Source of the DNA: Lindgomyces ingoldianus
Lineage: Eukaryota > Ascomycota > Dothideomycetes > Pleosporales > Lindgomycetaceae
Direction: 5' to 3'
DNA: 64,000 nucleotides
NCBI RefSeq assembly: GCF_010093535.1
Contig: NW_022985215.1
Location: 156,099-220,098, forward strand
Shown here: piece after piece, positions 32,677 to 45,794 of the stretch
Layout: each line of letters begins with the position of its first letter
How positions within the stretch are numbered: the stretch's first letter is position 1
Made by a program: the position numbers and the translations under genes
Notes under the pieces: model-generated
Databases searched by the model: none
What the model was told of the DNA's origin: nothing
Seen by the model: the letters and a program-made list of their open reading frames with translations, nothing else

Positions 32677-33010
32677 TGTCACGATTGTGCACAAGTAAGG
32701 TTATAGAGCTTCACAGAAGTCTAGTTTAATTACTATGTAAGGTATCATGGTAGGTACAAGACGTTGTGTGAGGAACAGGAAGGTTTAAAAGAAAATTAGC
32801 AATTAAATACTTAGCTTAGAAGTCTAAGCGCTTTAAGTATAAATTAAGCCTATTTTAAGTTTAGTTAGTGTTAAGGCAGTTTGTGCTTAAGTTTATGTCT
32901 GTGTTATATTATGTTTATGTTATGTTGTGTTTATGTTAGATGTGCACTAATAATACTCTAGTACACGTCTAATACAGTTATGTCTAGGATCTAGGGAGGA
33001 TACTATAACA
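32677..33010 (-). repeat. 3' LTR of Gypsy A
   Basis: 334 bp. Reads TGTCACGATTGTGCAC at the left edge and GATACTATAACA at the right (ancestrally GATACCGTGACA). Confidence 0.9.
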
Positions 33011-35174
33011 GTACCCCCCCCCCTTATTAGGAAGAGAATCCTTACATTAGTAGTTCCAGCATTAGGTTGTCTTTATTAGGGTACAGGTTTAGTTTAGATA
33101 GGTATTAAGCGTAGAATTAGGTTACTGCAGAGTTCTTTTACAGGGCTTCTGCAGGTTCCTACAACAGTTTATTATATCTAGTCTATTTTATAAAGTATTT
33201 ATAGATACATTTCTTTTTATTAAACTAAATCTGTTTAACGTCTTTTATAATGTATTCTAGTTTATTGTTTATAATAATAGGTTTAGGTAGTAAGTTTAGC
33301 TGTCTAGGTAGATAGTTAGATTTAGAGGCTGCTTAGCGCAGCAACAATACATAGAACACAGGGTGTATCTTTATGCTGTTAGGTAGGATTAATTAGTAAG
33401 CATATAATAAGACTATATAGGCTACTATAAAAGGGCTAAGGTTCTTTTAATTAAGTTTCTTTAATTATTAGTTTATTTAGATATTTCTAGCGTCTAGCTA
33501 GACCTTCTTGCTAGCTACATACATAGGGGCAGAGGTTTAAAATTAGTTTATGTACTCTTATTAAAAAGCTTAAGCCTATGTAAGCTTTTTATAAACATAT
33601 TTAGATATGTTTTAAATCTTGTTAATAAGTCTATTTACATTTATTACTAATATAAATTAATAAGTTAGTTAGAGGGTATTTAAAAGTAGTTTAAATCTTA
33701 TTTAAAGGTAGTATCTATAGTTTACTAAAAACAGAGATACTTATGTTAATTTAAATGTTATGTTATTACCTTTAAACTATACTATAGCTAACTATTTTAC
33801 CTAGTTGTCCTACTAGTAGTTTATGTACACTTATAGGACTTATTTTATTACAGTGTTTATGTTCTTAGTCTAGCTGTTAGTCTCTAGGCAAAAAGCTGTA
33901 GATAGATAGAGAATAATTTAGAGCTATTTATAAAGTTTGTTCTAGAAGGCTAAGACAAACTGCGTACCTCTATCTAATATAATTATGTTAGGCAGGCTAT
34001 AGTAAACCTATATGTATTAGTAGAATAACTAGGCTATATTAGAGGTAGTTATAGAGGAACATAGTATTAGGTGTTAATACTTAGTTAAGTAATTAACAAC
34101 TACTATAATATTTATGTACTTTTTAGATAGAAGTAGGTCTATAATAAAATTAATTAATATGTCTTTTTAAGCTTGTTTAGAAATTAAAAGCAGTTTAAGC
34201 AGGCTATTATACTTTTTTTAAGAGGCTTTTACTTTACAGCAAGTATAGCAACATAATATGTATTAGCGTATAGTATAGAACATGCGGGGCTAGTAGTACT
34301 CTCTCTATAGTAGGTTAAGAGTCTTTTTTTTGCCTAAGTGTTCTTTAACAAGCAAGTTGTGTATAATTTAGAGTAGTTTAATTTTTAGTTTGTTAGAATT
34401 AAAGATTATAAGTTAGTTATAGTAATATAGCTTACTATTTTAGTTTTTATAGTTAGCTAGTGTTACTTTCTTTAACTAACTAGCGCTGTTTTAGAGCAGG
34501 TCTAAGGTTTCTTAAATAAATTTATTATTTAGATACTTATTAGTAATAATTTAATTAATTATCTAATCTATTTTATTTAGGTTAAGGTCTAAAAATAGCT
34601 TAGGTTAGAGCAGAGTTTAGTGTTAAGCCTTTTACACTTCTTTCTAAGCAGAGACGTCTTAGGATTGCCTTATAAAGGCATCTAGTTTCCTTTTATTTTA
34701 ACTAGGATAATAAGTAATCTTAAAATTAAAACAGAACAAGTATTTAGACTAATAAGCTTATTAGTAGCTAAGTTGTTTTATAGTTGCAAAGTACTATAAG
34801 TTCTTATAGTTAGATAAGACCTGTATTAGATGCGCTGCACCTTCTAGTTTAAGTTGCTATTATTTAAAGCAGTGTACTATAGTAAGTAATTTCTTATTAT
34901 AGATTTTATAATTGCCTTTTATAGAGCTTATTCTTTTTAAAAAGTATATAATAGGCCTAATAGTCCTGTCTAGCTTAGTCTAGAAGAGAACTCCTACTAC
35001 TACGTAGTCTAAGGCATTAGCTTCTACAAGTATTAGTAGTTTAAAGTTAAAGTAGCAAAGTATTAGGGCTTTAGTAAAGGCTTTTTTTAGCTAGTTAAAG
35101 GACTATTAGTAATTTAAGTTAAAGTTAAATTAAATCTCTTTCTTAGTAAGTGTAATTATAAGGCTTACTAGCTA

Positions 35175-36306
35175 ACGTACCTAACGGGTTGGCCGGCCAC
35201 ACGGGTTGGCCGGCCACTTTTGCTAAGCCCCCACTAAAACCACCCTATTCTCTCGTAAAACAGCCCACTTTAGCCCTGTATAAAGTAATACAATACAAGA
35301 TATTATTTAAAGTCTACTTCTGCTACTTACTTACATGTACGCAAGTTATGCCTAGTCTAATTGCACTACCTGCATTGCCTTTAACTTAGCTTACCTCCTT
35401 TAGCGCGCACCTGCGTCTTTAGCTTCTTCCTATTACTACGCGCTCTAAACTCCTTTAAAGCAGTTAGACAAGCCCTACCCTTAACTATTAAGGTCTCTTT
35501 TGCCTAAATCTACTTCCTTTTATGCAATTTACGTCACGTAGCAGCCTTATTTGCTACTTAAAGCTTTATAATCTTATAGCCTACCCTATTGTGTTAATGC
35601 CCTAGATAACTATTGTCTACTCCCTATTGCCTTACTATATTGCCTTTAGCTGTCCTTATCTCTTTAAAGCTATAACAACTGCTCTAGTTAATATCTAGCC
35701 TATTATAAAGCCTAACTTGTTAAAGTTATACCTGTTTTTATCCTAAATACTGTACTTAGCTTTTATGTTAGCTACTAGGTAAAACTAGCCCTAGATAACC
35801 TCTAGATCCTTGTAAAGCGCTTTTTTATAATTATACTTATAATTAAACTTTATTATAAACTTAGGGCAGTGCTTAACTAACATACTAGTCTAGTTTAAGC
35901 TAACCTGGCCTAGATTACGCTCTGCAGGCAAGGAATTAGCTATATTAGCTGCAGCTGCAAGCCTAGGGGGAAATCTGCGCGTAATAAGCTTAAGTATGTA
36001 CTTAACAACTACCTTCTTTTTAAGCTTAGTTAGATTCCTTAATTTAGGCCAGCATTCTGCTTGTAAAGGCTGTCTAGCGCGTTAATTGCTTAGTGTTGTG
36101 TAAGAGACATTATAGATAGCTGCAGCGCGTTGCAAGGAGAGTTTTAAGTCTTATTTAAGAGCCTAAAGAGCAAGCTGTATCTAACGTTCTTTAGAAGATT
36201 TAATCTAGTGTTGTTGATAAGGCATTATATAGATAGGTAGAGTTTAGTGGGGGCTTGGCAAAAGTGGCCGGCTAACCTGTGTGGCCGGCCAACCCGTTAG
36301 GTACGT
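35175..36306 (-). mobile_element. Internally deleted Pogo/Fot element (family 1)
   Basis: 1132 bp with ~60-bp terminal inverted repeats (ACGTACCTAACGGGTTGGCC...) and TA on both sides (35173-35174, 36307-36308). On the minus strand it keeps the transposase start (right side) and the basic end (left side) but lacks the catalytic middle found in the full-length copy at 55616. The left end is little mutated, so an antisense frame at 35189-35389 stays open; that frame is not a gene. It lies in the pol region of Gypsy A. Confidence 0.88.
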
Positions 36307-37425
36307 TATAAAAAGTTGTTAATAAATTATTAGTAAAAGTTAGTAAATTTTATAAAGGCTTAAACATCTTTTATGTCCTTTAAGTATTACTAATCTAGCA
36401 CAGTCTAAACCTTAACAGGGTCTATTTAAATGCTATCTGTAGAGATTACATATCCTAAATATAGAACCTTTAATTAGTAAAACTTACATTTATCTATGTT
36501 AAGTTATAAACCTGCTTCTTTTATAGCCTTTAGCACTAAGCGTACATGCTGTTTATGCTCTAAAAGGCTATTACTATAAATTAGAATATTATTAATATAC
36601 ACAGTGCAGAACATGTCTAGGTAGGGTTAAAGTAAGTTATTTACAAAATGTTAAAAAGTACTAGGCGTGTTAGCTAAGCTAAAGGGCATTACTAGGTACT
36701 TAAATAGTCTGTATTAGGTCTAAAACGCTGTTAGCTACTTATTACCCTTTACTATTTTTAGCTTGTTAAAGGCAGCAATAATATCTAACTTTATAAAATA
36801 CTTTACTTTACTTTGTTAGCTTAGGGTTTCCTGTAAAAAAGAAATTAAGTATTAGTTTTTAATAGTAACAGCGTTTAGTCCTTAGTAGTTAACATAGAAT
36901 TAAAGCCTACCTTTAAGTTTCTTTATAAATAGTATAAGTAACACTACTAGTAAGAAGCTAGCTTAAATAAACTCTTTTTCTAGGTTTTTATTAAGGTATT
37001 TTTAAAGCACTTTTAATTTGTTTAGTAACATCTTATATAGTAGCCTATAACTAGGTTGTTTACTAGGCTTAAAGGTTATCTAGTAATTGTACAGACATTA
37101 TATTAAAAGCTTATTAGACTTATCTTAGAAGAAGACATGTAATAAGTTATAGTAGTTTAAAAAGACTATTATTTTTAAGTTAGTGTATTTTTAGGGAGCT
37201 AAAGCTTAGTTTATATTAGAAATTATAACTGCGTAGATTTTATAATCTAGTTATTAAGCTAAGGTTATAAATAAGGCAGGTTCTATATAGCAGATGTCTA
37301 TCTGCTGTTTAAGTTCTAGTTTATGTCTAAATTAAGTAAGTAAAGATTTTTTAAAGGCTTTCTTTTCTTTAGGTTTAGGCAGTTGTTAAATTATTTTACA
37401 TAGTTTATTTTAGTAAGAGGCCTAG

Positions 37426-37655
37426 TGTTTGCATTAATAACTTGGATGCATTGTCAGCATGGTCACACGATAGTCGGATGTGTCGGATGTGTCGTCACAC
37501 GATGGTCGGATGCATCGGCAGATGCATCAGCACCATAGTCTGTTGCTAAGACCCACCCACTTATTTCGCATATATATAGACTCCTGCAAAGGACTCCTCT
37601 AGGAAGACAATTTAATCTAGTTCCTCATATCTTTAGTGCCTCACATAGCTTCACA
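37426..37655 (+). mobile_element. Solo LTR inside Gypsy A
   Basis: 230 bp from TGTTTGCATT to TAGCTTCACA, with a perfect CCTAG duplication (37421-37425, 37656-37660). Comparison with Gypsy B shows that exactly this piece is extra. It has little RIP and carries GTCGGATGTGTC and GATGCATC repeats and a TATATATA box near 37570. Orientation inferred from the TATA position. Confidence 0.9.
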
Positions 37656-38679
37656 CCTAGCTTATTAGCCTAGCTTAGGTAGTTTTTCTCTAGGTTATTA
37701 AAAAGTAGGTCTAGAGACCTTTTATATTAAGTGCTACTTAAGTGTTGTTTAGGTGTAAGCGTAAGCATATATCTTAGCATTAAAAAAAGTTAAAGTTTAG
37801 AACTTACTCTTAGTAATTAAAAGCAACTTTATGCTAATACAGCTATAGTTATCCTAAAATTAGGTTATAACATCTTATGTTTATTACATAGAGCTTAATC
37901 TACTCTTTATAGTGTTAGTAGGTAATTATAATAGTTATAGTATAGAAAATAAAACCTTCTTTAAGTTATTTTTTATTAAATTTAGTTAAGTAAATTATTT
38001 AAGTAAGTAGTGTTAATTAGAGATTTAGTTTACACACTAGTTTTTTATTAATGTAACCTATGCTGTTCACTCTTAAGTTAATAAAAGCCTATATTAGAGC
38101 TAATATAGTTTCTTATTATAAATATATAAGAATATTAACTTAGTACTTTTAGTTATTAGTAGGGGACTTAGCCTATAGGTTAGCAGAGATCTAGTGTTAA
38201 ATTAGTCTTAGGGGGCAACTTAGCCCTAGAACAAGCCTTTTTATAGGCTTCTACTGCTATAGCTACAGCTACGTTAAGAGTAGCAAAGAGCATTAAAGCT
38301 TAAATATAAGTTAGAGCCTTTACAGAAATAAAATTAAAATAGTAAAAAACTTTAATAAGTGCTAGCAGCGCTACTTGCGCAGACTTAAAAAAAGAGAATA
38401 AAGTAGTTTTAGAAAATATAACTATGCTTACTGCACTTAAAGTATTAACTTTTTTTTTTATAATCTTTACACTCTCTAGAACTAACTAGAGCATAATTTA
38501 AATTAATTTTTATTATGTTAGAGTTCTTATTTACAACTACACTAGTTTAGGGGCGTATTAGAGCTTATATAGAGAGGAACCTTATGTTATTATTATAGGT
38601 AGTAATTAAGTTTATATACATGTTAAGGTTATTTAGAAGGGGTTCTCCTACTATAGCGCGTTGCAGTTTAGTTAAGAGG

Positions 38680-38997
38680 TGTCACGGTATCCTCCCCGGA
38701 TCCCAGACATAACTGTATTAGACGTGTACTAGAGTATTATTAGTGCACATCTAACACAAACACAACACAACACAGACATAAACTTAAGCATAAACTGCCT
38801 TAACACTAACTAAACCTAGAACAGGCTTAATTTATACTTAAAGCGCTTAGACTTCTAAGCTAAGTATTTAATTACTAATTTCCTCCTAAACTTTCTTATT
38901 TCTTATATAATGTCTTGTACTTACTATAATACTTTATATAGTAATTAAACTAGACCTCTATAAAGCTTTATAACTGTACTTGTGCATAATTATAACA
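38680..38997 (+). repeat. 5' LTR of Gypsy B
   Basis: 318 bp, TGTCACGGTATCC... to ...TATAACA. Its first 90 bases are hardly mutated, the rest strongly. Confidence 0.92.
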
Positions 38998-38999
38998 TT

Positions 39000-41900
39000 A
39001 TGTTATGTTAAAACTTTAGCTAAAAATAGCTTCTAAATCTAATTTAATAAGCTTAGTACTTACATAACTCTAAGCTATTAGAGTAAGCTAAAAAGCTTTA
39101 TAAAAAGCACTTACTTTATAAAAAAGCTACTATGTTATAAGCTTTAAAGCTTTTTAAAAGGACTTTAAAAAATAGCTTTGTGTTATTAAGTAGTCTATTT
39201 CTGCCTTAACTTTTGTTATAGTAGTAGAAACTAAGAACTTACTAGCCTTAAAGCCTACTTAGAAGTCTAGAGATAGCTTAACTTCTTTTTGCCTAACACT
39301 GCCTATAACCTATAACCTTTTTAACCTAGTAATAAAATCTAACTAACTTCTTAATCCTCTGCTGTTTAATAGAAAATAAAAAGACCTACCTTCTTTTCTA
39401 TATAAGCTCTAATACAAACTTAAAGAAAATGTAGACTAATTCCTCTTTAAACACTTCTAGTTACTATATGCCTACTTTTAACTTAACTATAATATAACAG
39501 CCTTAATTAACTTACTAATAAATAAAGATATTATTAACTTAGACTAATTTATAGTGTTCCTGTAAGCAACTTATAGAGACTTAAATAAAGAGTTAACAGC
39601 CCTAAGTTGCCTAAACATCTTATAATAAAAAAGAAAAAGCTTTACTTTACACTTTACTAAGTTCTGCTAACTTGCATTTAATATAGGCCTAAATAAAATA
39701 AGTCTAATTGCAGCTTTATATAACTCCCTTTTAACTAAACTGTAACACACTATAGTAGAAGAACCCCTTCTAAACAACTTTAACGCGTATGCGAACCTAA
39801 TTACTACCTATAATAATAACATAAAGTTCCTCCCTGTACAAGCCTTAATACGCCCTTAAACTAGCGCAGTTGCAAATAAGGACCCTAACATAATAAAAAT
39901 TAATTTAAATTATGCTTTAGTTAGTTCTAGAAAGTGTAAAAATTACAAGAAGAAAAGTTAATGCTTTAAGTGTAGTAAGTATAGTTATATTTTTTAAAAC
40001 TGCTCTATTTCTCTTTCTTACGTCTGCGTAAGTAGCGCTGCTAGCACTTATTAAAGATCCTTACTATTCTAATCTTGTTTTTATAAGAGCTTTAACTTAT
40101 ATTTAAGCTCTAATCTTTTTTACTACTCTTAACATAGCTGCAGCTATAGCAGTAGGAGCCTGTAAAAAGGCTTGTTCTAGGGCTAAGTTGCCCTTTAGAA
40201 CTAATTTAACACTAGATCTCTACTAACTTATAAGCTAAGTCCCCTACTAATAACTAGAAGTACTAAGTTAATATTTCTATATATTTATAATAAGAAACTA
40301 TATTAGCTCTAATATAAGCTTTTATTAACTTAGAAGTAAACAGCATAGGTTATATTAATAAAGAACTAGCGCGTAAACTAAATCTCTAATTAACACTGCT
40401 TACCTAAATAATTTACCTAACTAGATTTAATAGAAAATAACTTAAAAAAGGTTTTATCTTTTATACTATAACTATTATAATTACCTACTAACACTACAAA
40501 GAGTAGATTAAGCTCTATGTAATAAACATAGAATGTTATAACCTAATCTTAGAATAACTATAGCTATATTAGCATAAGGTTGCCTTTAATTACTAAAAGT
40601 AAGTTCTAAACTTTAACTCTTTTTAATGCTAAAATATATACTTACGCTTACACTTAAATAACACCTAAATAGCACTTAATACAGAAGGTCTCTAGACTTA
40701 CTTTTTAATAACTTAGAGAAAAACTACCTAAGTAAGGCTAACAAGCTAGGCCTTTTACTAAAATAGGCTATGTAAAATAATTTAACAACTGCTTAAACTT
40801 AAAAAAGAGAAAGCCTTTAAAAAACTTTTACCTACTTAATTTAGACACAAACTAGGACTTAAACAGCAGATAGACATCTGCTACATAGGACCTACCTTGT
40901 TTGTAACCCTAGCTTAATAACTAGATTATAAAATCTATGTAGTTATAATTTCTAATATAGACTAAGCTTTAGCTCTTTAAAAATACACTAACTTAAGGAT
41001 AATAGTCTTTTAAGACTACTACAACTTGTTGTATGTCTTCTTCTAAGACAAGTTTAATAAGCTTTTAATATAACATTTGTATAATTACTAGATAACTCTT
41101 AAGCCTAGCAAACAACCTAGTTATAGGCTACTATATAAGATGTTACTAAATAAATTAAAAGTGCTCTAAAAATGCCTTAATAAGAACTTAAAAAAAAGGT
41201 TTATTTAAGCTAGCTCTTTACTAGTAGTGTTACCTATACTATTTATAAAGAAACCTAAGGGTAGGCTTTAATTCTATGTTAACTACTAAAGACTAAATGC
41301 TGTTACTATTAAGAACTAATACTTAATTCCTTTTTTATAGAAAACCCTAAGCTAACTAAGTAAAGCAAAGTATTTTATAAAGTTAGATATTATTGCTGCT
41401 TTTAATAAGCTAAGAATAGTAAAGGGTAATAAGTAGCTAATAGTGTTTTAGACTTAATATAGACTATTTAAGTATCTAGTAATGCCCTTTAGCTTAGCTA
41501 ACGCGCCTAGTACTTTTTAACATTTTGTAAACAACTTGCTTTAACCCTACCTAGACGTGTTCTGCACTATGTATATTAATAATATTCTAATCTACAGTAA
41601 TAGCTTTTTAGAGCACAAACAGCATGTACACTTAGTGCTAAAGGCTATAGAAGAAGCAGGTCTGTAACTTAATATAGACAAATGTAAGTTCTACTAATTA
41701 AAAGTTATGTATTTAGAATATGTAATCTTTACAAATAGCATCTAAATAAACCCTATTAAGGTTTAAACTGTGCTAAATTAGTAATACCTAAAAGATGTAA
41801 AAGATGTTTAAGCCTTTATAAGATTTACTAACTTTTACTAATAATTTATTAATAACTTCTTGTAGCTAGTAAGCCCTATAATTACACTTACTAAAAAAAA

Positions 41901-43995
41901 GGTTTAATTTAACTTTAACTTAAATTACTAATAGTCTTTTAACTAGCTAAAGAAAGCTTTTATAAAAGCCTTAATACTTTACTACTTTAACTCTAAACTA
42001 CTAATACTTGTAGAAGCTAATGCCTTAGACTATGTAGTAGCAGGAGTTCTCTCTTAGACTAAGCTAGATAGGACTATTAGGCCTATTGCATACTTCTTAA
42101 AAAGAATAAGTCCTGCAGAAGGTAATTATAAAATCTATAATAAAAAATTGCTTACTATAGTACGCTGCTTTAAATAATAGCAACCTAAACTAGAAGGTGC
42201 AGCGCATCTAATACAGGTTCTATCTAACTATAAGAACTTACAGTACTTTATAACTATAAAATAACTTAGCTACTAATAAGCCTGTTAGTTTAAATACCTG
42301 TCTTATTTTAATTTTAAAATTACTTATTATCCTAGTTAAGACAGAGGGAAACTAGATGCCCTTATAAGGCAATCCTAAGATGTCCCTGCTTAAAAAAAAG
42401 TGTAAAAGGCTTAACACTAAACTCTGCTCTAACCTAAGCTATTTTTAGACCTTAACCTAAATAAAACAAATTAGATAATTAATTAGATTATTACTAATAA
42501 GTATTTAAATAACAAATTTATCTAAAAAACTTTAGACCTACTCTAAAACAGCGCTAGTTAGTTAAAGAAGGTAACACTAGCTAACTATAAAAACTAAAAT
42601 AGTAAGCTATATTACTATAACTAACTTATAATCTTTAATTTTAATAAACTAAGAATTAAACTACTCTAAATTGTACATAACTTGCTTGTTAGAGGACACC
42701 TAGGCAGAGGAAAGACTCTTAACCTACTACAGAGAGAGTACTACTAGCCCCGCATGTTCTATACTGTACGCTAATACGTATTATGTTGCTATACTTGCAA
42801 AAAAAGTAAAGGCCTTTTAAAAAAGGTATAATAGCCTGCTTAAACTACTCCTAATCTCTAAATAAGCTTAAAAAGACATATTAATTAATTTTATTATAAA
42901 CCTACTTTTATCTAAAGAGTACATAAATATTATAGTAGTTGTTAATTACTTAACTAAGTATTAACACTTAATACTATGTTCCTCTATAACTGCCCCTAAT
43001 ATAGCCTAGTTATTCTACTAATATGTATAAGTTTACTATAGCCTGCCTAATATAATTATATTAGATAGAGGTACGCAGTTTGTCTTAGCCTTCTAGAACA
43101 AACTTTATAAACAGCTTTAAATTGTCTCTTATTTATCTACAGCTTTTTACCTAGAGACTAACAGCTAGACTAAGAATGTAAACGCTGTAATAGAATAAGT
43201 TCTATAAGTGTACACAAACTACTAGTAGGACAACTACGTAAAATAGTTAGCTATAGCATAGTTTAAAGCTAATAACACAACATCTAAATTAATATAAGTA
43301 TCCCTGTTTTTAGCAAACTATAGATACTACCCCTAAATAAGATTTAAACTACTTATAAATACTCTCTAACTAACTTATTAATCTATATAAGTAATAGACG
43401 TAAACAGACTTATTAATAAAATTTAAAATATATCTAAATATGTTTATAAAGAGCTTACATAGGCTTAAGCTTTTTAATAAGAGTACGTAAACTAATCTTA
43501 AACTCCTGCCCTTATGTATGCAGCTAGCAAGAAGGTCTAGCTAGACACTAGAAATATTTAAATAAACTAATAATTAAAGAAACTTAATTAGAAGAACCTT
43601 AGCCCCTTTATAGTAGCCTATATAGTCTTATTGCACGCTTACTAATTAATCCTACCTAACAGCATAAAGATACACCCTGTGTTCCACGTATTATTGCTGC
43701 GCTAAGTAGCCCCTAAATCTAACTATCTACCTAGACAGCTAAACTTGCTACCTAAACCTGTTATTATAAACAACAAACTAGAATATGTTATAGAAGATGT
43801 TAAATAAATCTAGTTTAACAAGAAAAAATGTACCTATAAATACTTTATAAAATAGACTAGATACAACAAACTGTTATAGGAACCTGCAGAAGCCTTATAA
43901 GAGAACTCTGCAGTAACCTAATTCTACGCCTAATACTTATCTAAACTAAACCTGTACCCTAATAAAGACAACTTAATGCTAGAACTACTAATGTA
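39000..43995 (+). pseudogene. Gag-pol relic of Gypsy B
   Basis: One plus-strand frame set with TAA/TAG stops throughout. In order: a gag zinc knuckle at 39962-40003 in which CX2CX4HX4C has its His changed to Tyr; a protease-like part; reverse transcriptase at about 41120-41900 (KPKGRL.FYVNY, KLDIIAAFN, LVMPFSLANAPSTF). There the catalytic YxDD reads Y-I-N-N (41572-41583), both Asp codons having become Asn by G-to-A. RNase H and integrase follow, and the 3' end (about 43780-43920) is a chromodomain-like segment (VEYVIEDV...KYFIK.T.YNK...EPAEAL), which places the family in the chromoviruses. Inactive. Confidence 0.88.
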
Positions 43996-44027
43996 AAGGA
44001 TTCCCTTCCTAATAAGAGGGGGGGTAC

Positions 44028-44346
44028 TGTCACAGTATCCTCCCTAGATTCTAGACATAACTGTATTAGACGTGTACTAGAGTATTATTAGTGCACGTCT
44101 AACATAAATACAACATAACATAGACATAAACTTAAGCATAAACTGCTTTAACACTAACTAAACCTAAAATAGGCTTAATTTATACCTAAAGTGCTTAGAC
44201 TTTTAAGCTAAGTATTTAATTGCTAATTTCTTTCTAAACTTTCCTGTTCCTTACACAACGTCTTATACCTACTATAATACCTCACGTAGTAATTAAACTA
44301 GACCTCCGTGAAGCTCTATAACCTTACTTGTGCACAATCATGACAA
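44028..44346 (+). repeat. 3' LTR of Gypsy B
   Basis: 319 bp, preceded by GGGGGGTAC and followed by the AGAGG target copy. Confidence 0.93.
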
Positions 44347-45079
44347 GAGGGAGTTATATAAGGCTGTAATTAGACCTATTTTATTTAGGCCTATATTAAA
44401 TGTAAGTTAGCAGAACTTAGTAAAGTGTAAAGTAAAGCTTTTTCTTTTTTATTATAAAGTGTTTAGGCAACTTAGGGCTGTTACCTTTTTATTTAGGTCT
44501 TTATAAGTTGCTTATAGAAACACTATAAATTAATCTAAGTTAATAATATCTTTATTTATTAGTAAGTTAATTAAGGCTATTATATTATAGTTAAGTTAAA
44601 AGTAAGCATATAGTAACTAAAAGTGTTTAGAGGGAAATTAGTCTATGTTTTTTTTAAGTTTATATTAAAGCTTATGTAGAAAAGAAAGTAAGTCTTTCTA
44701 TTTTCTATTAAACAGTAGGGGATTAGGGAGTTAGTTAGATTTTATTACTAAGTTAGAAAGGTTATAGGTTGTAAGTAGTGTTAGACAGAAAAGAGTTAAG
44801 CTATCTCTAGACTTCTAGGTAAGCTTTAAGGCTAGTAAGTTTTTAGTTTCTACTACTATAATAAAAGTTAAGGTAGAAATAGACTGCTTAATAATGCAAA
44901 GCTGTTTTTTAAAGTTCTTTTAAAAAGCTTTTAAGCTTGCAACATAGCAGCTTTTCTATAAAGTAAGCGCTTTTTAAAAAGCTTCTTAGCTTACTTTAAT
45001 AGCTTAGAGTTATGTAAGTACTAAGCTTATTAGATTAAATTTAGAGGCTATTTCTAGCTAAAGTTTTAACATAACATAA

Positions 45080-45411
45080 TATTATAATTATGCACAAGTA
45101 AGGTTATAGAGCTTTACAGAAGTCTAGTTTAATTACTATGTAAGGTATTATAGTAGGTATAAGACGTTGTGTAAGAAATAGAAAGGTTTAAAAAAATTAG
45201 TAATTAAATACTTAGCTTAGAAGTCTAAGCGCTTTAGGTATAAATTAAGCCTGTTCTAGGTTTAGTTAGTGTTAAGGCAGTTTGTGCTTAAGTTTATGTC
45301 TGTGTTGTGTTGTGTTTGTGTTGTGTTGTGTTTGTGTCAGACGTGCACTGATAATACTCCAGTACGCGTCCAATACAGTTATGTCTGGGATCCGGGGAGG
45401 ATACCGTGACA
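45080..45411 (-). repeat. 5' LTR of Gypsy A
   Basis: 332 bp. Its left edge is RIP-altered (TATTATAATTATGCAC for TGTCACGATTGTGCAC), its right edge intact (GATACCGTGACA), followed by AGCGG. Confidence 0.9.
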
Positions 45412-45794
45412 AGCGGGTTGTTATAGGCTATAATAAAGTTTGTTAGAGTAGGGTCTTAGCAAAAGTAAGCAACTTAGGTGTGTAAGCAACTCGCCTGTAA
45501 AGTACGTTAAAAGCTAATTATTATTTATAAGATACTAGCACTATGTTAATAAAGTTATACAACTTACCTATAACACTCTACTATTAGTATAGCTTAAATT
45601 AATTATCTAGAGCAGCTTAGGCTAAAGCTTTTTTAAAAGTAGAAACTTTTTAGCTATATATAACTAGCTTAATAATAATTTAAATTGTATAGCTAGCGCA
45701 GCAGATATAGTGTTTAGTAGTAAAAAGTAAGTAAAGCTTTTTAGCTAAAGTTATAATAGTTTTTACATTATTATTTAATATGTTATTAGTAATA

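Larger units (their letters stand above)
38680..44346 (+). mobile_element. Gypsy chromovirus-type retrotransposon B, complete, RIP-degraded
   Basis: 5667 bp with LTRs 38680-38997 and 44028-44346, perfect AGAGG target duplications (38675-38679, 44347-44351) and a G-rich polypurine tract just before the 3' LTR. Same family as Gypsy A, into which it is inserted in the opposite orientation. The interior carries the gag-pol relic described separately. The LTRs differ mostly by C-to-T and G-to-A, so RIP followed insertion. Confidence 0.94.
32677..45411 (-). mobile_element. Gypsy chromovirus-type retrotransposon A (interrupted)
   Basis: Minus-strand LTR retrotransposon whose LTRs are 32677-33010 (3') and 45080-45411 (5'), with perfect AGCGG target duplications. 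A C-run at 33013-33021 is the complement of the G-rich polypurine tract. The interior (33011-45079) is cut by a deleted Pogo (35175-36306), a solo LTR (37426-37655) and a whole Gypsy B (38680-44346); the remaining ~5 kb is the same family as B read backwards. All frames are ruined by TAA/TAG. The 5' LTR is the less mutated at its right end. Confidence 0.92.
31789..45507 (+). mobile_element. Pogo/Fot family 2 copy, 3' half, split by a Gypsy
   Basis: 31789-32676 matches 11483-12360 of the full-length element (DDE part and basic tail of the transposase). The match resumes at 45412 after a 12.7-kb insertion and runs to the terminal inverted repeat ending at 45507 (then TA). The Gypsy target duplication AGCGG (32672-32676, 45412-45416) sits in this Pogo sequence, proving that the two halves were one. 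The 5' half is absent. Confidence 0.9.

Noticed and set aside
35189..35389. A 66-codon plus-strand frame nearly identical in sequence to a 70-codon minus-strand frame at 57266-57478
   Set aside because: Both are antisense to the little-mutated transposase tail and terminus of Pogo family 1 copies. Their similarity comes from the shared transposon, not from a conserved gene.
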